A DNA stretch of 36,906 nt from an uncultured Oscillospiraceae bacterium (GTDB lineage: Bacteria; Bacillota; Clostridia; Oscillospirales; Oscillospiraceae), in assembly GCA_944385095.1 (NCBI GenBank), contig CALWVS010000021.1, forward strand, positions 1 through 36,906, in the 5' to 3' direction. Positions 25,872 to 33,139 of this stretch are shown here, in pieces. The first letter of the stretch is position 1. The number at the start of each line of letters is the position of its first letter. The notes under the pieces are model-generated. The model did no database searches and was not told the DNA's origin. It saw only the letters and a program-made list of their open reading frames with translations. Both the position numbers and the translations under genes were made by a program.

Positions 25872-26768
25872 ATGATTCAAAAATCCGGTATTATTACCAT
25901 CTGTGGACGCCCCAATGTGGGAAAATCCACCCTGACCAATGCACTGGTGGGAGAAAAGGTTGCCATTGTCACCAATAAACCACAGACCACTCGAAACCGT
26001 ATCTGTGCCATTCTGAACCGTGGGGAGAGCCAGTTTATTTTTATGGACACCCCCGGTTTGCACAAGGCACGCACCCGACTGGGAGATTACATGGTGAATG
26101 TAGTCAAGGAGAGTGTATCTGATGTGGATGGCATTATGCTGCTGGTAGAGCCAATCCCCAACATTGGCGCACCAGAACAGGAGCTGATTGACCGTATCAA
26201 ACAGTTAAAATGCCCTGCCGTACTGGTTATCAACAAGGTGGACACCCTGGAGAAAAAAGAGGCGTTGCTGGAGGTCATCGAGACCTACAACAATGCCCAT
26301 CACTTTGATGCAGTTGTACCCATCTCTGCCAAAAAGAAAGAGGGCATTGAGGAACTGTTGACCATTTTGGATGGCTACCTGCCCAAAGGTCCACAACTGT
26401 TCCCAGAGGACATGGTATCAGACCAACCAGAGCGGCAGATGATGGCAGAAATTCTGCGTGAAAAACTGCTGCTGTGTCTGGACAAGGAAATCCCCCACGG
26501 TACGGCGGTAGAGATTACCAAATTCTCTGAACGTGACGATGAAGTGATTGAAGTGGATGCCACCATTTACTGTGAGAAAAACAGCCACAAGGGGATTATC
26601 ATTGGCAAAGGTGGAGCAATGTTGAAAAAAGTCTCCTCCCTTGCCCGTGTGGATATGGAACGCTTTATGGGTACCAAGGTATTTTTGCAGACTTGGGTGA
26701 AAGTGAAAGAAAACTGGCGTGACAATGTGAACCTGATTCAAAATTTCGGATATCGACAGGACAATTAA
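25872..26768 (+). CDS. era: GTPase Era
   Basis: Essential ribosome assembly GTPase of 298 aa that binds 16S rRNA. G1 is GRPNVGKST (12-20), G3 DTPG (57-60), G4 NKVD (119-122). The C-terminal KH domain (about 205-285) includes KGIIIGKGGAML. Length is normal. Confidence 0.97.
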   Translation: MIQKSGIITICGRPNVGKSTLTNALVGEKVAIVTNKPQTTRNRICAILNRGESQFIFMDTPGLHKARTRLGDYMVNVVKESVSDVDGIMLLVEPIPNIGAPEQELIDRIKQLKCPAVLVINKVDTLEKKEALLEVIETYNNAHHFDAVVPISAKKKEGIEELLTILDGYLPKGPQLFPEDMVSDQPERQMMAEILREKLLLCLDKEIPHGTAVEITKFSERDDEVIEVDATIYCEKNSHKGIIIGKGGAMLKKVSSLARVDMERFMGTKVFLQTWVKVKENWRDNVNLIQNFGYRQDN

Positions 26769-26810
26769 GTAAAACATGTACGGTTTACGGAAAAAGGGAG
26801 TTCCAATACT

Positions 26811-27305
26811 GTGAAAAAATCCATCAAAAAACACCTTTTCACCTGTATTGTAGCTGGTGTCTGTATCCTGATTGGTCTGTTGTTTCTGCTGTCCGGCTGG
26901 CGTCTGTGTGTGATCCAGTCAGGCTCTATGGAGCCGACCCTCCCCACATACAGCATTTGTCTGGTGACAACTCAGGTGGGCTATGATGACCTGTCCACAG
27001 GGGATATTGTGGTTTATCGCCGTCCATCGGATGAAAAACTGATTATCCACCGTATTGTGGAACTGACAGATACAGGAGCCATTACAAAAGGGGATGCAAA
27101 TCAAATAGATGATGGTGTCAGTGTGACTTCAGACACGCTCTATGCCAGATATATTGCCCATATCCCCTTCGGCGGGCGTATCATCAATGCCATTCGCACC
27201 CCAGCAGGCTTTACCATGATGGCTGCTCTGATTGGGATTCTCATGATTTTTGATGCAGTAGAGAGCAGGCGTCGGAAAAACACAGAACATGGTCAGGAAA
27301 TGTGA
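26811..27305 (+). CDS. Signal peptidase I, ER/SipW type
   Basis: Membrane-bound signal peptidase of 164 aa. The catalytic Ser is Ser39 in QSGSMEPT. The usual bacterial general-base Lys is replaced by His80 in IIHRIVE, the Ser-His type of SipW and eukaryotic signal peptidases. Helices lie at about 11-31 and near the C-terminus (about 128-147), so both ends are likely membrane-anchored. The start is GTG, with AAAGGGAG 10 nt before it. It is 42 nt after era, which is an unusual place; no TasA-like substrate gene is in the window. Confidence 0.88.
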   Translation: MKKSIKKHLFTCIVAGVCILIGLLFLLSGWRLCVIQSGSMEPTLPTYSICLVTTQVGYDDLSTGDIVVYRRPSDEKLIIHRIVELTDTGAITKGDANQIDDGVSVTSDTLYARYIAHIPFGGRIINAIRTPAGFTMMAALIGILMIFDAVESRRRKNTEHGQEM

Positions 27306-27387
27306 AGCGATTTGTACACACCACAAAAATTTCCACACATACTCTCCCCTCTTGTTGATAAAATAAGAGAGAAGGGAGTTGTGTGTC

Positions 27388-27540
27388 ATGCAGGAAGCAG
27401 AGGCGTGGAAACTGTTTTTTGAGACGGGACTGCCTCAGGCCTATCTGATGGCAAAGGTGCAGCAGAAACCACACCAGCCACCACCTGAGCAGACACCCCC
27501 CATTCAACAGGGCAAAACCCAACAAAGCCCACTCTGTTAG
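27388..27540 (+). CDS. YqzL-like small protein
   Basis: Overlooked small gene of 50 aa with AAGGGAG about 9 nt before its ATG. The N-terminus reads EAWKLFFETGLPQAYLMAK, which resembles the short YqzL protein encoded between era and recO in Bacillus. The position here is the same. The C-terminal half is rich in Pro and Gln, longer than in the Bacillus protein. Function is unknown. Its stop codon falls in the loop of a terminator-like hairpin. Confidence 0.7.
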   Translation: MQEAEAWKLFFETGLPQAYLMAKVQQKPHQPPPEQTPPIQQGKTQQSPLC

Positions 27541-27556
27541 GGAGTGGGCTGTTTTT
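27526..27556 (+). terminator. Terminator-like hairpin across the yqzL stop
   Basis: AGCCCACTC (27526-27534), loop of seven bases containing the TAG, GAGTGGGCT (27542-27550), then GTTTTT. The recO ribosome binding site starts about 5 nt after the T-run. Confidence 0.8.
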
Positions 27557-27573
27557 ACATGGAGAGATGGGAC

Positions 27574-28362
27574 ATGTATTTGAAAACAAAAGCCATTGTG
27601 TTGCGTGAAGTGACATACAAAGATTCGGACAAAATTCTCACCCTGCTCACACAGGAAGCAGGCACCCTTGCAGCATCTGCCAGAGGCTGCCGCAAGAAAA
27701 ACAGCCCCATTGGGGCATCCAGCCAGCTTCTGGTGTGGTCTGATTTGGTGCTGTTTCAGTCCAGAGGCAAATGGACGGTACAGGAAGCGGCGGTGGAACA
27801 GGAATTCCGTGGGGTCCGGCAATCCATCGAGGGCTTTGCCCTTGGGTGCTATATGGCAGAACTGACAGAGTTATTGGCGGTAGAGGGGATTCCAAGCCCG
27901 GAAATCCTATCCCTTCTGTTAAACAGCCTCTACATACTGGACTGTAACAGACAGCCTGTACCCTTAGTGAAAGCAGTATTTGAACTGAAAGCCATGTGTA
28001 TTGCCGGTTATGAACCCATTGTAGATGCCTGTGGTGTGTGTGGTACACAAAACCCTGTGGAACCTTGCTTTTACCTGCCAGAAGGGGTGCTCCACTGCAA
28101 ACACTGCCGCAATAAACTGCCACAGGGGGAATCCATTCCCATTGGTGAGGGGGTGCTGGCTGCCATTCGGCACATTGTCTATGGTAATCCCAAAAAATTA
28201 TTTGCCTTTCAACTGGGGGAAGGTGGCTGTATGGTATTGGGCAGATTGGCAGAATCCTATCTGCTTCACCAGATGGAGCGCAATTTCCGCACTCTCGATT
28301 TTTATAAACAAATCACTGCACCATACACAGATCAACCAAATGGAGGGCAAAAACATGACTGA
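27574..28362 (+). CDS. recO: DNA repair protein RecO
   Basis: Recombination mediator of 262 aa that loads RecA with RecR at gaps. An N-terminal OB fold (about 1-78) is followed by a helical domain with the zinc site CGVCG (Cys153, Cys156) and CKHC (Cys175, Cys178). The start is set at 27574 because GGAGAG (27561-27566) lies 7 nt before; an earlier ATG at 27559 has no ribosome binding site. It follows the yqzL hairpin with no room for a conventional promoter between. Confidence 0.93.
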   Translation: MYLKTKAIVLREVTYKDSDKILTLLTQEAGTLAASARGCRKKNSPIGASSQLLVWSDLVLFQSRGKWTVQEAAVEQEFRGVRQSIEGFALGCYMAELTELLAVEGIPSPEILSLLLNSLYILDCNRQPVPLVKAVFELKAMCIAGYEPIVDACGVCGTQNPVEPCFYLPEGVLHCKHCRNKLPQGESIPIGEGVLAAIRHIVYGNPKKLFAFQLGEGGCMVLGRLAESYLLHQMERNFRTLDFYKQITAPYTDQPNGGQKHD

Positions 28363-28912
28363 AAACAAACGGGCAACCATTCAGGCATTTTTTCTGTATT
28401 TTCTCTGTTACAGTGTCATTGGCTGGTGCTATGAGGTCTTTTTAGAAGTAGTGGTCTATCAATGGGGATTCAGCAACCGAGGAGTTTTGTTTGGTCCCTA
28501 TCTTCCTGTCTATGGAGTAGGAGCACTGGTCTTTCTGTTTACTATCTATCCCCTGATTCAGGGCAGACCCAGACGGGAACAACTGAAATTCCTTCCCATT
28601 GTTTTTGTGGGGTGTGCACTTCTGGCAACTGGCATTGAGTTGGCAGCCTCTTATCTGTGTGAATGGATGCTTGGCTCCTGGCCGTGGCAGACCTACGCCA
28701 GAGACTATACCATTCAATTTCAGGGGCGCATTGCCCTGTCTCCTTCCATCCGCTTTGGTCTGGGTGGTGTGCTGTTCCTCTACCTTCTGCAACCTCTGTT
28801 TGAAACATGGGTGGGACGGATGCAGCCTAAGTTCAAAACTGCCCTGTGCCGGTTTTTGCTGGTGGTCGTGGGTGTGGATGTTGTGGTATTTCTGGTCAAA
28901 ATGATATTGTGA
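28355..28912 (+). CDS. CmpB-like (putative ABC-transporter type IV) membrane protein
   Basis: Membrane protein of 185 aa with about five hydrophobic segments. The motifs YSVIGWCYEV and NRGVLFGPYLPVYGVGAL are characteristic of the CmpB/DUF1113 family, whose role is not established. The start at 28355 has GGAGGG 7 nt before and overlaps the recO end by 8 nt. A longer frame from 28025 lies in recO and is rejected. Confidence 0.8.
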   Translation: MTENKRATIQAFFLYFLCYSVIGWCYEVFLEVVVYQWGFSNRGVLFGPYLPVYGVGALVFLFTIYPLIQGRPRREQLKFLPIVFVGCALLATGIELAASYLCEWMLGSWPWQTYARDYTIQFQGRIALSPSIRFGLGGVLFLYLLQPLFETWVGRMQPKFKTALCRFLLVVVGVDVVVFLVKMIL

Positions 28913-28991
28913 GAAAAACAGGGGGTACTCCCATTCTTCACAAATTATTCATGTTTTATTCGCAGTTTTGTGATGAATGAATGAGAATCTG

Positions 28992-29000
28992 TGGTAAGAT
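28992..29000 (+). promoter_or_regulatory. Extended -10 promoter before the putative ncRNA
   Basis: TGG then TAAGAT (28995-29000), the TG-n extended -10 form, with no good -35 at the usual spacing. Confidence 0.35.
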
Positions 29001-29005
29001 ATAGG

Positions 29006-29293
29006 TGGATTTAGAAATCCAGTTTGTTTTCCCTTTCTTTTGTAGACAGACTCCCCTAATCTGTTTGCACCGTTCCTGGCACTTGGTCTCAGGGAGATCA
29101 ACAAAAACCAGAACACAACACGACTTTATGTCGTCCTACAACTGCCGTTTCGTCCGGGCAACGGCTTGCACGTTTCGGCAGACCACTTACCCCCATTTGT
29201 CTTTTCAAAGATAAGTGGATTCCATATACTCTCTCATTTTCTCTTTCGCACAACACCCCTTCTGCATCCGCAGAAGGGGTGTTGTGTGTTTTT
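29006..29293 (+). ncRNA. Candidate structured noncoding RNA
   Basis: The gap of about 435 bp between the CmpB-like gene and the LRR gene has no convincing CDS but many local helices: GGATTT/AAATCC (29007-29020), TTGGTCTC/GAGATCAA (29083-29101, one G-U pair), ACGAC/GTCGT (29120-29134), and CTGCCG/CGGCAG (29142-29181) with an alternative inner CCGTT/AACGG. A strong terminator closes it. Length would be about 290 nt. It may be a 6S-type RNA or an unclassified RNA; I cannot assign a family. Confidence 0.45.
29249..29293 (+). terminator. Strong terminator in the recO-LRR gap
   Basis: CACAACACCCCTTCTGC (29249-29265), loop ATCC, perfect complement 29270-29286, then five T residues (29289-29293). 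Confidence 0.9.
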
Positions 29294-29348
29294 GCATATT
29301 TTCTGTTTTGATTGGATGCTCTGCCCTGTATTCAGTACAGCAGTCCAT

Positions 29349-30395
29349 TCAGTATGTATAATAGAAGGTGTCCAGACTGCGGCATCCCTCGAATGCACCT
29401 CTGCCAATTTTGTGTATATGGCTGGGAATCTGGATGTTTGTCAGGCGACTGCATCCCAAAAACGCACCCTGCCCGATGGATGTCACACTGTCTGGCAGGG
29501 TGACGCTGGTTAAACTGCTGCACTCTGCAAAGGCATCATCCCCAATCCATGGCACACCGTCCGGAATGGTGATCTGTTCCAGACAGCTGCAACCGGAAAA
29601 CACACTGGTTCCCATCCATGTGACGCTGTCGGGAAGGGTAATGAATTGGAGACTGGTACAATCGGAAAACGCACCTGTTCGGATGGATGTGACACTGTCG
29701 GGCAGGGTGACCTCTTCCAGACTGCTGCACTCACTGAACACCCAAACCTCCAGCCGTGGCACACCCTCTGGAATGGTGATGCATGCAAGACTGCTGCAAC
29801 CCAAAAACGCCCGCTCCCCAATGGCGGTTACACTGTTTGGGAGGGCAATGTGTTTCAGGCTGCTGCACCCTGAAAATGCGCTGTCCCCGATGGAGCAAAC
29901 TCCCTCTGGAAGGGTGATGCGTGCAAGGCTGCTGCAATCATAAAATACTTCACGTTCCACGGTGCTCACACGGTTGGGGAGGGCGATGCAGCTGAGACTG
30001 CTGCAATAAGAAAACGCCTGACGTTCGATGGAGGTGATGCTGTCTGGAAGGCTGAGATCCGTGAGACTGGTACACCATGCAAATACTCCCTGTCTGAGGA
30101 CAGTCATGCCATGGGGGATGGTGATGTGGGTCAAACTGGTACACCCGAAAAACGCCTCCTCCCCAATGGAGAGAACACTGTCTGGGATGGTGATGTGCAC
30201 CAGTTCACTGCACCCGAGAAATGCCTGACGCCCAATGGACGTGACACTGTTTGGGATGATAACGTCGGTCAGGCTGGTACACTGAAAAAACGCCCGCTCC
30301 CCAATGGCAGTTACATGGTCTGGAATGACCAGTTTTGTAACATCTTCCCCAAAGTATTCTTTCAAAACTCCTTGCTCAATGGTCCATTTGCTCAT
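29349..30395 (-). CDS. BspA-type leucine-rich repeat protein
   Basis: Protein of 348 aa made almost wholly of 14 repeats of 23 residues, pattern xxIxLPDSVTSIGxxAFxxCSSL, the BspA/LRR_5 type. A short N-cap of about 18 residues precedes them. Such proteins often bind surfaces or other proteins, but this one has no signal peptide and no membrane or wall anchor, so it may be cytoplasmic. Repeats 4, 6 and 9 lack the central Gly. The DNA of the repeats (69-nt period) is strongly conserved, indicating recent internal duplication. An AAAGGAG ribosome binding site precedes the ATG. Function is unknown. Confidence 0.88.
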   Translation of the reverse strand: MSKWTIEQGVLKEYFGEDVTKLVIPDHVTAIGERAFFQCTSLTDVIIPNSVTSIGRQAFLGCSELVHITIPDSVLSIGEEAFFGCTSLTHITIPHGMTVLRQGVFAWCTSLTDLSLPDSITSIERQAFSYCSSLSCIALPNRVSTVEREVFYDCSSLARITLPEGVCSIGDSAFSGCSSLKHIALPNSVTAIGERAFLGCSSLACITIPEGVPRLEVWVFSECSSLEEVTLPDSVTSIRTGAFSDCTSLQFITLPDSVTWMGTSVFSGCSCLEQITIPDGVPWIGDDAFAECSSLTSVTLPDSVTSIGQGAFLGCSRLTNIQIPSHIHKIGRGAFEGCRSLDTFYYTY

Positions 30396-30472
30396 CGTTT
30401 ACCACTCCTTTGTCATATCGGTCTGATTGGAGTCACAGGATCTCCCAAATTGAACACGGATGTTCTGTGAAA

Positions 30473-31153
30473 TTATAAGAACAGCACCAAAACAGAGGTC
30501 ATAATCCCACAGACACAGATGGCAATGGAACTCATGGCTCCCTGTACTGAGCCAATTTCCATGGCTTTGGTGGTGCCAAGGGCATGGCTGGAGGCTCCGA
30601 TTGCCAGTCCCTCTGCCACCGGCTCTGTGATGTGGAACCATTTTGCAAACAGTGGGGCAAACATGGCTCCGCACACACCAGCCACAATGACGCCAGCGGC
30701 TGCAATGCCCTGTATCCCCCCTCTGCTCTCTGCAATTCCAAGGGCAATGGCAGTGGTGACACTTTTGGGAATCAGGGAGGCGGTCAACGCCTCATCCAGC
30801 CCAAACAGATTGCACAACAAATACACACTGGCAATACTGGTGACACTGCCCACAAAGCACCCTGCCACCACTGGCACAAAATATTCCTTCAATACGGTTC
30901 TCTGTCGGTAGATATTCAGGGCTAAAATGGCAGTCACTGGTCCCAGCATCAGTTGAATCATTTCTCCCCCTGCCTCGTAGCACTCCAAAGGGATGTGAAA
31001 CAGGTTCATCCCAATTAAAATCAGTACAGAGGCAATCACCAGAGGATTGCACAAAATCAATCCAGTTTTTTTCTGTACTTTCACCCCTACGCACCACGAC
31101 ACAATGGAAGTAGCTAAGCCAAAAAAAGGGGAATAGAGCATGGCATGAATCAT
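30473..31153 (-). CDS. lrgB: LrgB-family protein
   Basis: Membrane protein of 226 aa with about seven hydrophobic segments. Conserved features include LGPVTAILALNIYRQR, LIPKSVTTAIALGIAE and GASSHALGTTKAMEIG. LrgB acts with LrgA in the holin-like control of murein hydrolase export or in small-metabolite transport. The start is set at 31153 by GGAGG; an in-frame extension to 31474 overlaps lrgA and is rejected. It overlaps lrgA by 4 nt. Confidence 0.93.
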   Translation of the reverse strand: MIHAMLYSPFFGLATSIVSWCVGVKVQKKTGLILCNPLVIASVLILIGMNLFHIPLECYEAGGEMIQLMLGPVTAILALNIYRQRTVLKEYFVPVVAGCFVGSVTSIASVYLLCNLFGLDEALTASLIPKSVTTAIALGIAESRGGIQGIAAAGVIVAGVCGAMFAPLFAKWFHITEPVAEGLAIGASSHALGTTKAMEIGSVQGAMSSIAICVCGIMTSVLVLFL

Positions 31154-31512
31154 CCTTTTTTCCTCCGTTTCATCCAAATCATACACCCCTGTACTGTCCA
31201 TGCTGTGACCAGATACACCAGAGGGGTGGTAACACCTGCCACCACCAGCAGGGCAACTGCCTGCTGTTTCATCAGCTCCGCATATTCCAAAGTACCAACA
31301 AATGGTGGGATAAAGAAAAATGCCATATTCACCATCATTAATTCGGTTGCTTTTTGCAGATACCGCTCCTTCACCACGCCAGTGAGCAACAGCACCATCA
31401 GCAATACCATGGCAATCACACTGGCAGGAAACGCCACCGGCAGCAGGGCTGCAATCCCCTCCCCCACCAGGCACACACCAAAAATCAGGGCTAATTCACC
31501 CATCACATTCAT
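31150..31512 (-). CDS. lrgA: LrgA/CidA-family holin-like protein
   Basis: Membrane protein of 120 aa with four predicted helices and the family-like FPASVIAMVLLMVLL and MAFFFIPPFVG. It pairs with LrgB, to which its stop is coupled by ATGA. The start at 31512 follows AAGGAGG by 10 nt. The region just upstream is a terminator of the decarboxylase gene, leaving no space for an ordinary promoter. Confidence 0.92.
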   Translation of the reverse strand: MNVMGELALIFGVCLVGEGIAALLPVAFPASVIAMVLLMVLLLTGVVKERYLQKATELMMVNMAFFFIPPFVGTLEYAELMKQQAVALLVVAGVTTPLVYLVTAWTVQGCMIWMKRRKKG

Positions 31513-31535
31513 ATCTGAACTTCCTCCTTTGCAAA

Positions 31536-31566
31536 TAAAAAATGCACCAGCATTACACTGGTGCAT
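31536..31566 (-). terminator. Terminator or attenuator between the decarboxylase gene and lrgA
   Basis: On the minus strand ATGCACCAG (complement of 31558-31566) pairs with CTGGTGCAT (complement of 31542-31550), then TTTTTTATTTG. The lrgA ribosome binding site begins within about 10 nt. Confidence 0.85.
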
Positions 31567-31578
31567 GGGGATAATACA

Positions 31579-32838
31579 TCAGTCCCAGATGGCAGTTGCA
31601 AAATAGTCCTCAGGGGTTTCTGCTCGACGGATGAGACGTGTGGAGCCGTCCTCACACAACAGCACCTCCGCAGAGCGCAGACGCCCGTTATACTGGTAGC
31701 CCATTGCATGACCATGGGCTCCTGTGTCGTGGATGACCAACAAATCCCCAATCTCCACTTCTGGCAACATGCGGTCAATGGCGAATTTATCACTGTTCTC
31801 ACACAGGGAGCCAGTCACATCATATTTGTGGTCACAGGGCTGGTCCTCTTTGCCCATCACAGTAATGTGGTGGTATGCCCCGTAAATGGCAGGACGCATC
31901 AAGTTAGAAGCGCAGGCATCTACACCCACATATTCCTTATAGGTGTGCTTCTGGTGCAGCACTTTTGTGACCAGATGACCGTAGGGAGCCAGCATAAAAC
32001 GTCCCAGTTCGGTGCAGATTGCCACGTCATCCATTCCAGCAGGTACCAGAATTTCCTCGTATGCCTTTCGGACACCTTCGCCAATCACTGCAATGTCATT
32101 TGCTGGCTGCTCTGGGCGATAGGGAATACCAACACCACCGGACAGGTTGATAAAGGTGATATGTGCGCCGGTCTCCTCCTTCAGCTCCACAGCCAGTTGG
32201 AACAGAATTCGTGCCAAAGCTGGGTAGTAATCGTTGGACAGGGTATTGGAAGCAAGGAACGCATGAATACCAAATTCCTCTGCACCCAGCTCCTTCAGAC
32301 GGGTATAAGCCTCTGCAATCTGGGGACGGGTCATGCCGTATTTTGCATCCCCTGGGTTATCCATCACCTGAAAGCCCTCTTTGCTCTCTCCCAGCTGGAA
32401 CACACCACCGGGATTAAACCGGCAGGAAATCTTTTTAGGAATATAACCCAGTGTCTTGTGTAAAAACTCCACATGGGTCAGGTCGTCCAGATTGATGGTG
32501 GCTCCCAGCTTGGCTGCCATTTCAAATTCCTCTGCTGGTGTATCATTAGAGGAAAACATAATCTCATCACCAGAGAAGCCACAGCGTTCTGACATCATCA
32601 GTTCACAGGCAGAGGAACAATCCACACCGCAGCCCTCCTCTTTGAGAATTTTCAAAATTTGAGGGTTTGGAGTTGCCTTCACTGCAAAATATTCGGTATA
32701 TCCCTTGTTCCATGCAAAGGCGGCTTTCAGTGCTCTTGCATTTTCACGGATGCCCTTCTCATCGTAGAGGTGGAAGGGAGTGGGATAGGTTTCTGTGATG
32801 GTTTGAAGCTGTTCTAAGGTAACAAAAGGCTTCTTCAC
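31579..32838 (-). CDS. lysA: Diaminopimelate decarboxylase-family PLP enzyme
   Basis: Group IV PLP decarboxylase of 419 aa, expected to convert meso-diaminopimelate to lysine. The PLP Lys is Lys54 in YFAVKATPNP. Further active-site segments are FNPGG, NLSGGVGIPY and GSLCENSDKFA, which hold the usual Cys-Glu pair, but several differ from classical LysA (SGGVG instead of GGG, ENSDKF instead of ESGD). It may be a divergent clostridial branch or use another amino acid. The start is GTG with AAAAGGAG 9 nt before. Confidence 0.85.
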   Translation of the reverse strand: MKKPFVTLEQLQTITETYPTPFHLYDEKGIRENARALKAAFAWNKGYTEYFAVKATPNPQILKILKEEGCGVDCSSACELMMSERCGFSGDEIMFSSNDTPAEEFEMAAKLGATINLDDLTHVEFLHKTLGYIPKKISCRFNPGGVFQLGESKEGFQVMDNPGDAKYGMTRPQIAEAYTRLKELGAEEFGIHAFLASNTLSNDYYPALARILFQLAVELKEETGAHITFINLSGGVGIPYRPEQPANDIAVIGEGVRKAYEEILVPAGMDDVAICTELGRFMLAPYGHLVTKVLHQKHTYKEYVGVDACASNLMRPAIYGAYHHITVMGKEDQPCDHKYDVTGSLCENSDKFAIDRMLPEVEIGDLLVIHDTGAHGHAMGYQYNGRLRSAEVLLCEDGSTRLIRRAETPEDYFATAIWD

Positions 32839-32885
32839 GTTGTATCGCTCCTTTTCGCTTGGTGGTTTTTCGCCATAATATCCAT

Positions 32886-32914
32886 AGTTTATCCAGTTTT
32901 CCCTTCAAAGTCAA
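32886..32914 (-). promoter_or_regulatory. Promoter of the decarboxylase gene
   Basis: Minus-strand TTGACT (32909-32914), 17-bp spacer, TAAACT (32886-32891). Confidence 0.7.
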
Positions 32915-32986
32915 CACACACAACGCACAAGGCTTTCTAAAATCACAGATAAATTTTGATGATTTTGAAAAAATCACAAAATCTTC

Positions 32987-33015
32987 TTGCACTTTTCTGG
33001 GGTATCTGGTACAAT
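32987..33015 (+). promoter_or_regulatory. Promoter of the uracil permease gene
   Basis: TTGCAC (32987-32992), 17-bp spacer, TACAAT (33010-33015). The transcript would carry a leader of nearly 120 nt. Confidence 0.7.
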
Positions 33016-33021
33016 AAGCCG

Positions 33022-33113
33022 AATGTTTGGGCGGGAGCCTGTCTAAACTTGTATATGGATCTGGTTCTCCCATCCAAAGACAATCACCAGCGTGATTGTC
33101 TTTTTTCACGAAA
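33022..33113 (+). promoter_or_regulatory. Attenuator leader of the uracil permease gene
   Basis: The leader ends in a terminator hairpin, AGACAATCA (33075-33085 region), loop, TGATTGTCT and a run of T, about 30 nt before the ATG. An upstream GGGAGCC/GGTTCTCCC pairing is possible, and TGTCT at 33040-33044 could pair with AGACA of the terminator's left arm. This suggests conditional termination. It is not a match to a riboswitch or PyrR site that I recognise. Confidence 0.55.
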
Positions 33114-33139
33114 GAGTATTGGAAAGGGGTTTTCTGTAT

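Noticed and set aside
28025-28354. N-terminal extension of the CmpB-like gene
   Set aside because: It is the shadow of recO; the start at 28355 has its own ribosome binding site.
29349-30395. Plus-strand open frames opposite the LRR gene
   Set aside because: They are mirror frames of the 69-nt repeats, kept open by the repeat periodicity.
31154-31474. N-terminal extension of lrgB
   Set aside because: It overlaps lrgA in another frame, has Gly/Cys-rich non-membrane sequence, and GGAGG marks the start at 31153.
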